From assembly GCA_934122275.1 (NCBI GenBank), contig CAKOWI010000001.1, positions 62,001 through 126,000 on the forward strand: DNA of 64,000 nt, written 5' to 3'. The position numbers and the translations under genes were made by a program. Shown here one piece after another: positions 51,191 to 60,058 of this stretch. Each line of letters begins with the position of its first letter. Position 1 is the stretch's first letter. Below the pieces are notes generated by a model that was given only the letters and a program-made list of their open reading frames with translations, was not told the origin of the DNA and made no database searches. Source of the stretch: an uncultured Bacilli bacterium (GTDB lineage: Bacteria; Bacillota_I; Bacilli_A; RF39; UBA660).

Positions 51191-51378
51191 TTTTGCACCT
51201 CCATTATTACAAACAAATTATTCCATGAAGTAACTCCATCACCTATCTTTAATACTTTATTTGTTACATCATATCCAAACTCACCTATCCTTAAAATAGG
51301 ATTATACTTTTTCCAATTATCCGATGTGTCACTCCTAAACGTTAATCTAAAACTATTTATCATGCCATTTACCTCCAA
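51187..51378 (-). CDS. Minimal fibre domain protein, paralogue of the next gene
   Basis: 63 aa, nearly all one tropism-determinant-like domain (FRSDTSDNWKKYNPILRIGE, GYDVTNKVLKIGDGVTSWNN). About half of the aligned residues equal those of the 148-aa neighbour. It may be a free-standing trimerisation piece, or the N-terminus of a fibre that lost its tip. Confidence 0.55.
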   Translation of the reverse strand: MEVNGMINSFRLTFRSDTSDNWKKYNPILRIGEFGYDVTNKVLKIGDGVTSWNNLFVIMEVQK

Positions 51379-52192
51379 ATTGTTCGTAAACTCTGATTAT
51401 TTCCATTTCCATGACGTGACTTATTATATTTGAACCTGCTGCATTAGGATGGAACTTGCTTCCAGAATCATTGCCAGCACTATCTAAGCAATAATTTTTT
51501 CTATATGTACTAAACTTAAATGATAATCCTGCATTTTTAGCCAAATCGAAACATGGAATTGAGAAGTGAGCGCATACTTCTTTCATTGCATTACCATACT
51601 CAAAAATTGTTTTGCCATCACCATTTTTATCATTTGAAAAACTTTCTTGCACTGCATACATTGGAGTAAAAAATAATATAGGTTTATTAGGAAATCTATT
51701 CTTTAAATAATAAACTAATCTATATAATCCTTTATAGAATGTTGATTGGTTTTTAGGTCTAACAACCGAGTCATATTCTGTCGTAAATGTACCTAAAGCA
51801 ACACTCCAATTCCAATCGTTAACTCCACCAAGTACAGTTATCATGTCTATATCATCTGGAATTTGTTGAGCCCTTGTAAAGAAGTCTTTAATATCGTCAC
51901 CTCTATCAAATGAAATTGTAGAACCACCTACCCCAAAGTCACCGTGGTCAGCCATACCATTTGGATATAATAATTTAACTTTTGGGTTTCTTTGTGCTAT
52001 CCAATATGGATAGTTGTTCGGTCTACCTTTTAAATCCGTTATACTGTCACCTAATGCAACCCACTTAATGACCTTCTTTTCTATTGGTCTTTTAGCAGTT
52101 AATGATGCACTACCACATTCCAGCTTACTACCATTTGTGACTATATTGAAATTTGGTGTACCTATAGTCTTGTTTTCAATTATAACCGACAT
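51353..52192 (-). CDS. SGNH/GDSL hydrolase of the tail tip
   Basis: 279 aa. Block I KWVALGDSITDLKGRPNNYP carries the Ser nucleophile, GVGGST the oxyanion Gly, VLGGVNDWNWS the Asn block, and SKFHPNAAGSNI the catalytic His. Phage SGNH enzymes remove acetyl or other esters from surface polysaccharides during adsorption. The start at 52192 overlaps the upstream stop (TAATG). It is a close paralogue of the gene just upstream. Confidence 0.82.
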   Translation of the reverse strand: MSVIIENKTIGTPNFNIVTNGSKLECGSASLTAKRPIEKKVIKWVALGDSITDLKGRPNNYPYWIAQRNPKVKLLYPNGMADHGDFGVGGSTISFDRGDDIKDFFTRAQQIPDDIDMITVLGGVNDWNWSVALGTFTTEYDSVVRPKNQSTFYKGLYRLVYYLKNRFPNKPILFFTPMYAVQESFSNDKNGDGKTIFEYGNAMKEVCAHFSIPCFDLAKNAGLSFKFSTYRKNYCLDSAGNDSGSKFHPNAAGSNIISHVMEMEIIRVYEQFGGKWHDK

Positions 52193-52917
52193 TACCACTT
52201 ACCTCCGAAACCTTCTATTGTTTCTTTGATTGAATCTTCAATTAAATAACTTATTCTTTCGGAACCAACAGAATTTAAATGATAGCCATCGGCATAAAAA
52301 GTAGAAGCTCCTGTAGTAGTCAAATTAGTGACACTTGATTTTGAGTATAAGTCACAAACTGGTATAGCAAAATTTCCAGCAACTTCTTTAATTGCATCTA
52401 CAAACTGTTTTAAAGTGTTACCATTTGAATTAGTACCCGTACCTATTGTTGGTGTTAACACCAAAATTGGAGTTGTTGAATATGCATTTTTTACTGAATA
52501 TAGTAATCTATATAATCCTTTATAAAACGTAGGATTAGTTGTAATATCACTATAATCTGTTGTGAACTCTCCAAGTGTTATACTATTATTCCAATCATTA
52601 AATCCAGCTAAAATACATATGCAATTTGTACTTGATAACGATTGAGATTGAGTATATAAATCATTTGTTAAAGTAGCTGATTCTGTAGCTAAATTAGTTA
52701 TATCTAAATTAGGATTTCTTGTTTTTATCCAATAAGGATAGTTATTAGGATATGTATCTAAACAAGTTAGGTAGTCACCTAATAAGGTGATTTTATGCTG
52801 CTTTGACTCACTATGAGATATATTAGTTAAGTCAGCAGTACCACCACTTATAACATCTCCAGCCTTAATAGCATCACTACCATTTGTGGCTATTATTTTA
52901 TTACCTATAATTATCAT
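52192..52917 (-). CDS. SGNH hydrolase paralogue lacking the catalytic serine
   Basis: 241 aa, aligned along its length with the next gene: HKITLLGDYLTCLDTYPNNY against KWVALGDSITDLKGRPNNYP, CILAGFNDWNNSITLGEFTT against VLGGVNDWNWSVALGTFTTE, and ADGYHLNSVGSERIS against FHPNAAGSNIIS. The GDS triplet is GDY here, so the nucleophile is missing while the Asn and His blocks remain. It probably binds sugar without cutting it, or supports the active copy. Same operon, overlapping ends on both sides. Confidence 0.75.
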   Translation of the reverse strand: MIIIGNKIIATNGSDAIKAGDVISGGTADLTNISHSESKQHKITLLGDYLTCLDTYPNNYPYWIKTRNPNLDITNLATESATLTNDLYTQSQSLSSTNCICILAGFNDWNNSITLGEFTTDYSDITTNPTFYKGLYRLLYSVKNAYSTTPILVLTPTIGTGTNSNGNTLKQFVDAIKEVAGNFAIPVCDLYSKSSVTNLTTTGASTFYADGYHLNSVGSERISYLIEDSIKETIEGFGGKW

Positions 52918-53747
52918 TAAATCACATCCTTTTTGTACACTAGTTTCGAACCTACATAAATTTCTTTTACTGGTTTTTTGCCTACGTAAGCATTAGTTGG
53001 AATTGTTGAATTGCCAATTTTTATTTGAGTATTTTTGGTAAATTTAGCAGTGTATGATAAATTCGTTGTTATTGAACTTGCTGATACTGTGTATGTATTC
53101 ACTGTTGAAACTGTTGTGCCAGAACTATTTATCCACTTGCTAAATGTATAGCCATCTCTTGCTGTTGCCATTAAAATCACATCATTAGGGTTCTCTGGGT
53201 CAACAAGTCCATCATTTGGACTTACTGAAACTTGTCCAGCCCTACTGTCACAACTTGCTGATACTACAAAATTTGAAGTTTCAGTATAATTAACAACAAA
53301 ATAGCAATGGTCTAAAAATGCATATCTAAAGCCAGCATCAATATATATCCCAATATCTTTGTTTAACTGCCTAGTTTGAGCATCATAATATGATATTGGA
53401 ATAGAAACCTTATATTCTTTAGTATCATAAACTGTTACAGCTGAATGTGATTCTAAATTACCACCTGATTGATTAGAAGTATTTTTGTCATACATTCTTA
53501 CATAAAAAGTACCAGATAACATAGCTATCCAAGCATTATAGTATAAATCTATACTCGATATTATCCAGTTCTTACGGATGTTATCTGATAACAATTCTTG
53601 ATTAATCTTAAGTATTCCAGCTCCCCAATGAGATGCGGCTCTTCTGTCAGTTGGAATTGTATCCCAACCAGATAATGCTTTAGCCCCAGAATTAGTTAAA
53701 TAATTGTCCTTTGTTATGTGAGATGCTGGTATAATTGCAGTTGCCAT
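52917..53747 (-). CDS. Tail fibre/receptor-binding protein with InlB-type B repeat
   Basis: 276 aa. The first 160 residues are a beta-rich head (WGAGILKINQELLSDNIRKN, YFVVNYTETSNF). Then comes a divergent InlB B-repeat (VILMATARDGYTFSKWINSS, TNLSYTAKFTKN), a fold common in surface and adhesion proteins. The C-terminus ends in AYVGKKPVKEIYVGSKLVYK, a motif seen in Firmicutes prophage fibres. It may bind the cell wall. The substrate is unknown. Confidence 0.6.
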   Translation of the reverse strand: MATAIIPASHITKDNYLTNSGAKALSGWDTIPTDRRAASHWGAGILKINQELLSDNIRKNWIISSIDLYYNAWIAMLSGTFYVRMYDKNTSNQSGGNLESHSAVTVYDTKEYKVSIPISYYDAQTRQLNKDIGIYIDAGFRYAFLDHCYFVVNYTETSNFVVSASCDSRAGQVSVSPNDGLVDPENPNDVILMATARDGYTFSKWINSSGTTVSTVNTYTVSASSITTNLSYTAKFTKNTQIKIGNSTIPTNAYVGKKPVKEIYVGSKLVYKKDVI

Positions 53748-53755
53748 AATGCCTC

Positions 53756-54733
53756 CTACACGATAAATGTGATTATATTATCGTTATCCTCTAAAGAATC
53801 TGTTGAGTCTTTAACTTGAATAATATAGTCTCCAAATTGATTTACATCTTTTTCATCAGTCACATTGTAGATTGTATTTGTATCTTTTTCTGTAATGGCA
53901 TCATATTGTGCTTTAGTGCCTACCCAAACCTTTCTCGATGTTAAATTTTGGTCTTTTATTGCAACAGTTTGTAATTTGTTATTATCATCTTTTGTTATAG
54001 TAGCATTATCAACTTCAGCACTTGAACCACCTTGTATTTCGATATTGCCCTCTCCCTCAAGTGACTGGTTATTTATTGTCTTGATCTTTTGAATAGACGA
54101 ATCAGCCTTATCTAAACTTGACTGTACGGAACTTTCTAAATCAGATTTAGGAATACCATCAGTTGGCTTACTATAAGTGCCAGTATTAGACGTATATCCG
54201 TCTGGATTTGAGCTGTTATATGGTGTATAACCTAATGCGTCTGTCACATCCTCTTTTGATATTGATTGTAAAGCGGTTGCTCCTTTGCTTGCTCCAGCTC
54301 GAATTGCTTCTAAATCGTTTATAGAATTTTGCTTTGATGAATCATGATAAGTATTATCTATAAAGTTCTTATCATTTTCTAATTCACTCAACTTTGCTGG
54401 AATGTCAGACGGATTTGCTTTCTTGTTTATTAGTTCTTTTAAAGCTGTATCATCATAGTTATTTAATTCACCGAGTTTTTTCTTATCTTCATCAGTATAA
54501 TTATTATCCGTATGTACATAATTAGTATCCTTAACGAAATCTTGAGTTATTCCCAAATCAGATAAAGACTTATTGCCACTTAATTCAACATCATTTATCT
54601 TAGGTTTATTATCTAAATCATTATAATCGTTCGATGATCCGCCACCCGTATTTATAATTTTAACATCATGCCCTAAATCACCAATTTCAACCTCATTGTA
54701 AAACTCTAAATTACCAATATTAATTTCCGTCAT
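53756..54733 (-). CDS. Long helical/beta tail fibre protein
   Basis: 325 aa. Repeated fibre-type segments such as YSKPTDGIPKSDLESSVQSS, TALQSISKEDVTDALGYTPY and YNDLDNKPKINDVELSGNKS (the NKPxINxVxLxGN motif of head- and tail-fibre proteins). The C-terminus holds KVWVGTKAQYDAITEKDTNT, a common fibre end module. No enzyme domain. It overlaps the upstream BppU-like gene by 14 bases. Confidence 0.7.
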   Translation of the reverse strand: MTEINIGNLEFYNEVEIGDLGHDVKIINTGGGSSNDYNDLDNKPKINDVELSGNKSLSDLGITQDFVKDTNYVHTDNNYTDEDKKKLGELNNYDDTALKELINKKANPSDIPAKLSELENDKNFIDNTYHDSSKQNSINDLEAIRAGASKGATALQSISKEDVTDALGYTPYNSSNPDGYTSNTGTYSKPTDGIPKSDLESSVQSSLDKADSSIQKIKTINNQSLEGEGNIEIQGGSSAEVDNATITKDDNNKLQTVAIKDQNLTSRKVWVGTKAQYDAITEKDTNTIYNVTDEKDVNQFGDYIIQVKDSTDSLEDNDNIITFIV

Positions 54734-55052
54734 AAATAGTATCCTCGTCGGTTATTTCAAATTGTGATTTTAGAGTTTTTACAGTTCCGTCTTTTAGTGT
54801 GCATTCAATATCAAAATTATAAATTCCATAGTCAAGTTCTCTAGTGTCTTCTGGTTTAAATTCACTATGCCAATAATCTTCTTTAAATGTAAAATCTTCT
54901 TTGTTTTTATTAAAAAGAATTGTTGATGATTTTAAGTTATACTTCCGACATGTTAATATTAGTGTTTTAATATTCTCACTTAAAATGCTTTTTCCGTCTT
55001 TATCAGTTATTTTAAATTTAAATGGTTGCGTATCTCCTCTTATAAATTCCAT
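54720..55052 (-). CDS. Baseplate protein, BppU N-terminal-like
   Basis: 110 aa. MEFIRGDTQPFKFKITDKDG and IKTLILTCRKYNLKSSTILF, then YGIYNFDIECTLKDGTVKTL, match the small immunoglobulin-like domain at the N-terminus of BppU-type baseplate proteins. It would link fibres to the baseplate. GGAGG lies seven bases before the ATG. Confidence 0.6.
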   Translation of the reverse strand: MEFIRGDTQPFKFKITDKDGKSILSENIKTLILTCRKYNLKSSTILFNKNKEDFTFKEDYWHSEFKPEDTRELDYGIYNFDIECTLKDGTVKTLKSQFEITDEDTIYDGN

Positions 55053-55053
55053 A

Positions 55054-55257
55054 TTATTCCTCCTCAGTTTCAGTGTGTTCTCGTATTACTTGACGAGCTT
55101 CTTCTCTTTTGTTTAAGGTTTCAGTATAGTCATTATCTAATTCCTTACCTAAAAATTGATATTCAATTATCTTGTTAGCAATATAATCAGTATCTATCAA
55201 ATATTGCTTTGATTTATATAGTTCATTTTCTTTTTCATCAAAACTTTCCTCTATCAT
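55054..55257 (-). CDS. Small prophage protein of unknown function
   Basis: 67 aa, acidic and helical (SFDEKENELYKSKQYLIDTD, ETLNKREEARQVIREHTETE). The start at 55257 overlaps the stop of the upstream gene (TAATG) behind AAGGTGG. Such short helical proteins are usual at this place of tail modules. Confidence 0.55.
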   Translation of the reverse strand: MIEESFDEKENELYKSKQYLIDTDYIANKIIEYQFLGKELDNDYTETLNKREEARQVIREHTETEEE

Positions 55258-57044
55258 TATTTCCACCTTCCTATCGCAATATATGACACACCAAAATTTC
55301 GAGTTGCTTCAGTTCCTCTGCCAATTTGTATTCCACCAGGGCTTTTCTTTGAGACAAGATTAACTTGATCATTCATCAAAAAACCCGTCCAGTCGCCTGC
55401 GGTAATTGCATAAGAAATCTTGGGTGTTTCAATAAATTGTTCAATAAAATCATCAAAAACAAAACTGTTGGTCCCCGATGTGTACAAATAACCCCAAGTG
55501 TTCGTAACTGAAACACTTGCATTTTTATATCCAGTTTGTATCATGGTGCCATCGTAAAATTTAAGACAAGTATTATCTCCAACAACTTTATTTTCTATAA
55601 CTTGATTGCCATTTACTTGTAACAATCCTCCAACGTCTTCATCATATTTACCCATTATTCCAACACCATTTTTATGAAGTGCAATATTTGGAATACCACC
55701 TCCAAAAGTGTCTGTAAATGTTACTTCTGAAAGCTCATCCTTGATTAACACTTCTATTTCATAAGAATTACCAATATTGAATCCTAATGTTTCTGTATCG
55801 CCTTTAATAAGACCGTCATATGAGTAATTGCCTTCACTTACTGTTAAAGTTAAGTCATTATAATCTGACCATTCATTAGTACCTTTAACTCTATATCTAT
55901 ACTTTGAATATTTAATTGAATTGATAACAGTACCAAAATTGATTTTATTAAATGTTCCATCTATTTTGAGTGTTACATCTTTTGATACACCATTTGTTCT
56001 TGCTACAGATATATTTCCTTTAGCAATGACACTATACGGAATAAAGTTTGTAGCTTGTTTACTTACTAATTTAGAATTATTACGACTATCAATTGCATAA
56101 ACATTTATTGTAGATGAATCAGCATTATTAACAGTTCCATTAACGTCACTATCTGAACTATATGTAATGTCGACTGGATTAGCTGCTCCAATAGAAGCTC
56201 TATATTTACTTAAAGTAGCTTCTTTATTAGCTGTTGCTTTCATGCTTGATGGTATTGTTACTTTTACATTAGAATAACCTTTTACTATCGAAGTATTGCT
56301 ACCTGTTAATGCTACTGTCTTTTCATTAACATCAGCAAAGTTAAAATTATTAAATGTAGGTTCACCATTAACGATTGTCATCGTTTTAGTAACTGATGAA
56401 TAATAATAAGTGCCACCTATTGTCGTTCTCAAATAAAATTTAACTTGCATAGAATTACCAGTACAAGCTTGTCTTAATTTAACTCTTTCATCATCTGTCA
56501 GATTAAATGTATAACTTGTACCAGTTTTAGGTACATCTCTATAACCAGCATAAGCTACACTACCATTTGTATCGTGTATGCTTAGTACCAATTGACTAAC
56601 GGCATCACCCGCAGGATTTGAATAATTTACTGTAGGATTACTTTCATCATTAAAGTCGGAAGCTGATGTAATATTTGCTTGTCTTGGTATATCTGGAGCC
56701 CATAAATTACCAGATGTACTACCACTCATGTGATAACTACTAGCACTTATTGATACTGACCTACCAGGCCAACTACCGTCATTGTTATGGTAAACTGTTA
56801 TATCTTTTTCACCTAAAAGTGTATATCCAGGATAATATCTATAAGAACCTGTTTTTACCGTAGTACCATCTATGCTAAAACTTGACGAACTAGAGCCAAC
56901 TGATGTACTTCCACCATAATAGAAATAAGCTCTTAATTTAAATGTACTATAATTGCCATCCGTACTTTGTCCTGTACGTTCATAAGTTCCTACAAATGCA
57001 GTTGAATAACTACCACTTATTCGTGCAAATTCTGTTCCATTCAT
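55257..57044 (-). CDS. DUF859-like minor structural protein
   Basis: 595 aa. The N-terminal 110 residues (YYGGSTSVGSSSSSFSIDGT, KDITVYHNNDGSWPGRSVSI) and the following beta-domains are typical of the DUF859 family of siphovirus structural proteins. The C-terminus contains GVGIMGKYDEDVGGLLQVNG and ends in a fold with YIAIGRWK. It is likely part of the distal tail, near the receptor-binding region. GAGGTGG before the ATG. Confidence 0.75.
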   Translation of the reverse strand: MNGTEFARISGSYSTAFVGTYERTGQSTDGNYSTFKLRAYFYYGGSTSVGSSSSSFSIDGTTVKTGSYRYYPGYTLLGEKDITVYHNNDGSWPGRSVSISASSYHMSGSTSGNLWAPDIPRQANITSASDFNDESNPTVNYSNPAGDAVSQLVLSIHDTNGSVAYAGYRDVPKTGTSYTFNLTDDERVKLRQACTGNSMQVKFYLRTTIGGTYYYSSVTKTMTIVNGEPTFNNFNFADVNEKTVALTGSNTSIVKGYSNVKVTIPSSMKATANKEATLSKYRASIGAANPVDITYSSDSDVNGTVNNADSSTINVYAIDSRNNSKLVSKQATNFIPYSVIAKGNISVARTNGVSKDVTLKIDGTFNKINFGTVINSIKYSKYRYRVKGTNEWSDYNDLTLTVSEGNYSYDGLIKGDTETLGFNIGNSYEIEVLIKDELSEVTFTDTFGGGIPNIALHKNGVGIMGKYDEDVGGLLQVNGNQVIENKVVGDNTCLKFYDGTMIQTGYKNASVSVTNTWGYLYTSGTNSFVFDDFIEQFIETPKISYAITAGDWTGFLMNDQVNLVSKKSPGGIQIGRGTEATRNFGVSYIAIGRWK

Positions 57045-57054
57045 TTATACCACC

Positions 57055-59031
57055 TCACATTCTCGTAAACCATGTTTGGTCTCCGACTTCTGAAATTAAG
57101 GTGCTACACATTTGAGCTTTATTCTTTACTATTAATTCATTCGTACTTAATCCCTTATCAGTAAAGTAAGCTATTGTTTCTTTTTGTAAAGTTAAAATTT
57201 TTATTCCATTTGCGTTAGCTTTGAATATAGTTTCCATATTTGTAGAAGTGATTGTTATACCTTTTGAAATATTAACTGTTTCAGTTGTGGTCTCATTTGC
57301 ATTTTGAGAATATGCTAATTTGACAGCTCCTTTATTTGCCATTAGGTCATATACTTCTACTCCACCATTAGCATTACATTTAAATTCAATTTTAAGATGT
57401 CCTGTTGTCACTACAATTGGTTCTACTATATATTCATTAGTTTCACTATCTTTTTCACTAGTATAAAATTGTTTATAATCTGTACTATCTAGTTGATATT
57501 CTTTATCATTTATAACAACACTTGCTACAGCTTGACTAATTAGTTTCTTATACCAAAAGCTTATTGAATAATTGCCATTTGGTACTTCTTGTTCTTGTGA
57601 TAGAGTACTGTTTAATAGCAATATCGAATTACTATTAGAAGCTTCATCATTTGATTTTCTTAAAGCTTTTCCACCCCAGAATTCATATGGATTAGTTTCT
57701 TTATCTTCTCCATCATTTTCAAACCATAATCCAGTATTTCTAAATATATTATTACCTCCTGCTTCACTAAAGGCATTTGTTATACCTGATTCAGCAGTTT
57801 GGAGCAATTCATCCATACTGGTTTTGTTATAATAGTTGTTAGTAATATCACTTTGTATATTTTCTTGTTTAATCGTTATTGAACGTATTTCCCCTTTTTG
57901 TTTATTAACTTCAATTTGAGTATTTCTTAAAGCTTCTCCTAAAGAAATATCTTGTTTTGTCTTTATCTCCTGTTCAGTTGGAGCTGGGCTTTCAATAACG
58001 CTTGTAAAAGTTCCGTCAAATGTAAAATTATGTTTTAATACATAAGTATCAAAATATTCTGTTTCACTAATATAAACCCTGATATATTTTCCGAGTTTTA
58101 AAAACGGTTTTCCATAATACGTTGTCAATTTGCAGTCAACGTATTTCATCCCTTTAACTTTATTCCATATTGCATTTATTGCTTGTTGTCTTAATTCCGC
58201 ATTATACAAAATATAATCCTCACTAATTGTTATAGAATGTTCACCATTAGTTGCTATACTTTCGTCATCTTTAATTGTTACATTTTCATCATCTACTTGA
58301 CTATTTTTTATAATCAAACAATTGATAGGCCCACATACAATCTTCCCACCTTCGACGCTACTATAATCATTTAAGTTAAAAACGTAATCTGGTTCGTCGT
58401 TATCGCTTAACCAACATAAATCAATTTTATTAGTATCATTATCAATATCAATGAAAGAACAAGATATTTTAGCAACAGTTTGTAATACAGTTCTATTCTT
58501 CTCACCATTTGTAAATGGATTGTCAGTAATTGGAATTGTACTATTTGTAAATGTTGTTGTTACTGGCGTTAAACCAAGCTGTTCACATACATCTGCATAA
58601 AGGTCTGATAAAGTCTTATTGTCGATAGAATAATCAATATTACACACATATTTTTTATCTAAGTTAGTATAAAGGTCGTCATATGCCGTAATTTGACTCA
58701 TATTTGCCGTTATTTCGTTATTTGGACGTTCTACAGTATATTTACCCATATTTATGTATTCGTTGCTTAAATCGGCGTATTTTACCCCTATTTGGGCTTG
58801 TATGCTTTTATCAGTTAAGTTGTTTTGGTCATCTATGAAATTAGCTTTCAAACATTTGGCATATACAGAACCAATAATATTGCCATCTACATAACAACCA
58901 CTATCTATTTCAAAGCTTTGTAAATTGTTAGAATTAGTAATTGGTGTTTCTATTCCATCTACAATTATTTTTCCTAAACGGTTAGCATTTGCTCTATTTT
59001 TACATTCATTTATAAAATCTGTACTTGCCAT
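57055..59031 (-). CDS. Tail tip/tail-associated protein (Tal-like)
   Basis: 658 aa. The first 370 residues match the gp27/Tal-type hub (IGSVYAKCLKANFID, YIVERP-like YTVERPNNEITANMSQITAY, DLYADVCEQLGLTP), with a beta-rich middle. Residues 390-450 (EVNKQKGEIRSITIKQENIQ) are coiled coil, followed by a carbohydrate-binding-like domain (NGNYSISFWYKKLISQAVAS). No lysin motif is evident. I start at ATG 59031, with AGGTGG upstream. It would form the tip through which DNA passes. Confidence 0.75.
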   Translation of the reverse strand: MASTDFINECKNRANANRLGKIIVDGIETPITNSNNLQSFEIDSGCYVDGNIIGSVYAKCLKANFIDDQNNLTDKSIQAQIGVKYADLSNEYINMGKYTVERPNNEITANMSQITAYDDLYTNLDKKYVCNIDYSIDNKTLSDLYADVCEQLGLTPVTTTFTNSTIPITDNPFTNGEKNRTVLQTVAKISCSFIDIDNDTNKIDLCWLSDNDEPDYVFNLNDYSSVEGGKIVCGPINCLIIKNSQVDDENVTIKDDESIATNGEHSITISEDYILYNAELRQQAINAIWNKVKGMKYVDCKLTTYYGKPFLKLGKYIRVYISETEYFDTYVLKHNFTFDGTFTSVIESPAPTEQEIKTKQDISLGEALRNTQIEVNKQKGEIRSITIKQENIQSDITNNYYNKTSMDELLQTAESGITNAFSEAGGNNIFRNTGLWFENDGEDKETNPYEFWGGKALRKSNDEASNSNSILLLNSTLSQEQEVPNGNYSISFWYKKLISQAVASVVINDKEYQLDSTDYKQFYTSEKDSETNEYIVEPIVVTTGHLKIEFKCNANGGVEVYDLMANKGAVKLAYSQNANETTTETVNISKGITITSTNMETIFKANANGIKILTLQKETIAYFTDKGLSTNELIVKNKAQMCSTLISEVGDQTWFTRM

Positions 59032-59038
59032 AATCCAC

Positions 59039-59482
59039 CTACAATTCAATTACCGCTTGTGAGGCAGGATTATATAGTTCTACAAGTCCATCTGGTGTTT
59101 GATAAGGTAGCATTGCTTGGGCTGTTCTATCACCACGATAACAATTTATATGTTTCCACTTTTTTGTGAATGGGTTTAGGAAATCAACACCTAACGTTGG
59201 TGCTTTTATAATCTCAGAGTAAAAATCAACTACTTCATCTTCTGTAAGTGGTCTTGTAACTAAATCAAGTCGCCATTTAGTATTAATGACATTGAGAACC
59301 ATTGTTCCATCAGCATTAGTTGTATCACGTCCACTATTTTTTGAAACATCATACCAAGCAACTTTTGACTGATTTGACAAATATTTAGATATATCTACTC
59401 CATTTAATTTGACTTTAGATATAACAAGCACAGGGCTTGATAATACATATCTATATCCATTATTGGTAAATTCTTTTATCAT
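59039..59482 (-). CDS. DUF6711-like tail protein (distal tail candidate)
   Basis: 147 aa. VISKVKLNGVDISKYLSNQS, RDTTNADGTMVLNVINTKWR and YRGDRTAQAMLPYQTPDGLV fit small Firmicutes phage proteins that lie between the tape measure and the tail hub. In this place most siphoviruses encode the distal tail protein. The function is inferred from order. Confidence 0.6.
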   Translation of the reverse strand: MIKEFTNNGYRYVLSSPVLVISKVKLNGVDISKYLSNQSKVAWYDVSKNSGRDTTNADGTMVLNVINTKWRLDLVTRPLTEDEVVDFYSEIIKAPTLGVDFLNPFTKKWKHINCYRGDRTAQAMLPYQTPDGLVELYNPASQAVIEL

Positions 59483-59509
59483 TTATTTCACCATCTTTCA
59501 ATTTTCCCT

Positions 59510-59538
59510 TTGAAAGAAAGTGCTACACATGTTATAAT
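59510..59538 (+). promoter_or_regulatory. Promoter of the prophage lipoprotein moron
   Basis: TTGAAA (59510-59515), 17 bases and an extended TGTTATAAT (-10 at 59533-59538), 20 bases before the start codon. It points against the late operon, so the gene can be expressed in the lysogen. Confidence 0.8.
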
Positions 59539-59557
59539 TCTGGTATAGGAGGGCTTT

Positions 59558-60046
59558 ATGAAAAAGTTATTGATTTTAGTAGTGTGTTGTTTATGTTTGT
59601 GTGGGTGTGGTAATGACTTTGAAGGTTATAATTACAATTCGAGAACTTCTATAACTACGTCAAGTATTACAACATCAAGAAGTACTACACAGAAAACTAA
59701 TATTACTGTCGAGAATAATGATTATGATTTTGATATTTCTTTAAAAGAAATGTCAGAAATATATTACAACAACGAACTTGATGGAAACAAAAAGTTTTTT
59801 GGAAAAAAAGTAAAAACAAAGGCAAAATTCAATCAAGTAAGTACTGGAACTTTTAGTGGACTTATAGCATACTTTGATGAATTAGACTCAATATATGGTA
59901 TTTATTGCGTTAGTTTTGACAAAAAAACAAAGAATAAATTAAATACGTTTAATCGTAATGAAGTTTTAACCGTAATAGGTACTGTTGACACATTATCAAG
60001 TTCCTCAATAAAGTTCAAAAATTGCAATATTAATAAATCATCTTAA
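59558..60046 (+). CDS. Prophage-encoded lipoprotein, possible superinfection exclusion
   Basis: 162 aa. A signal peptide ends in the lipobox LCGC, followed by a Ser/Thr linker of about 30 residues and an OB-fold-like domain (KFFGKKVKTKAKFNQVSTGT, RNEVLTVIGTVDTLSSSSIK), similar to tRNA_anti-like domains of small lipoproteins. It is the only plus-strand gene in the late region, has its own strong promoter and terminator, and sits directly after the tape measure gene. That is the hallmark of a lysogenic-conversion moron. Surface lipoproteins such as Ltp of phage TP-J34 block DNA injection through the tape measure protein. The same role here is inference. Confidence 0.7.
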   Translation: MKKLLILVVCCLCLCGCGNDFEGYNYNSRTSITTSSITTSRSTTQKTNITVENNDYDFDISLKEMSEIYYNNELDGNKKFFGKKVKTKAKFNQVSTGTFSGLIAYFDELDSIYGIYCVSFDKKTKNKLNTFNRNEVLTVIGTVDTLSSSSIKFKNCNINKSS

Positions 60047-60058
60047 ATTACTTTTTTA

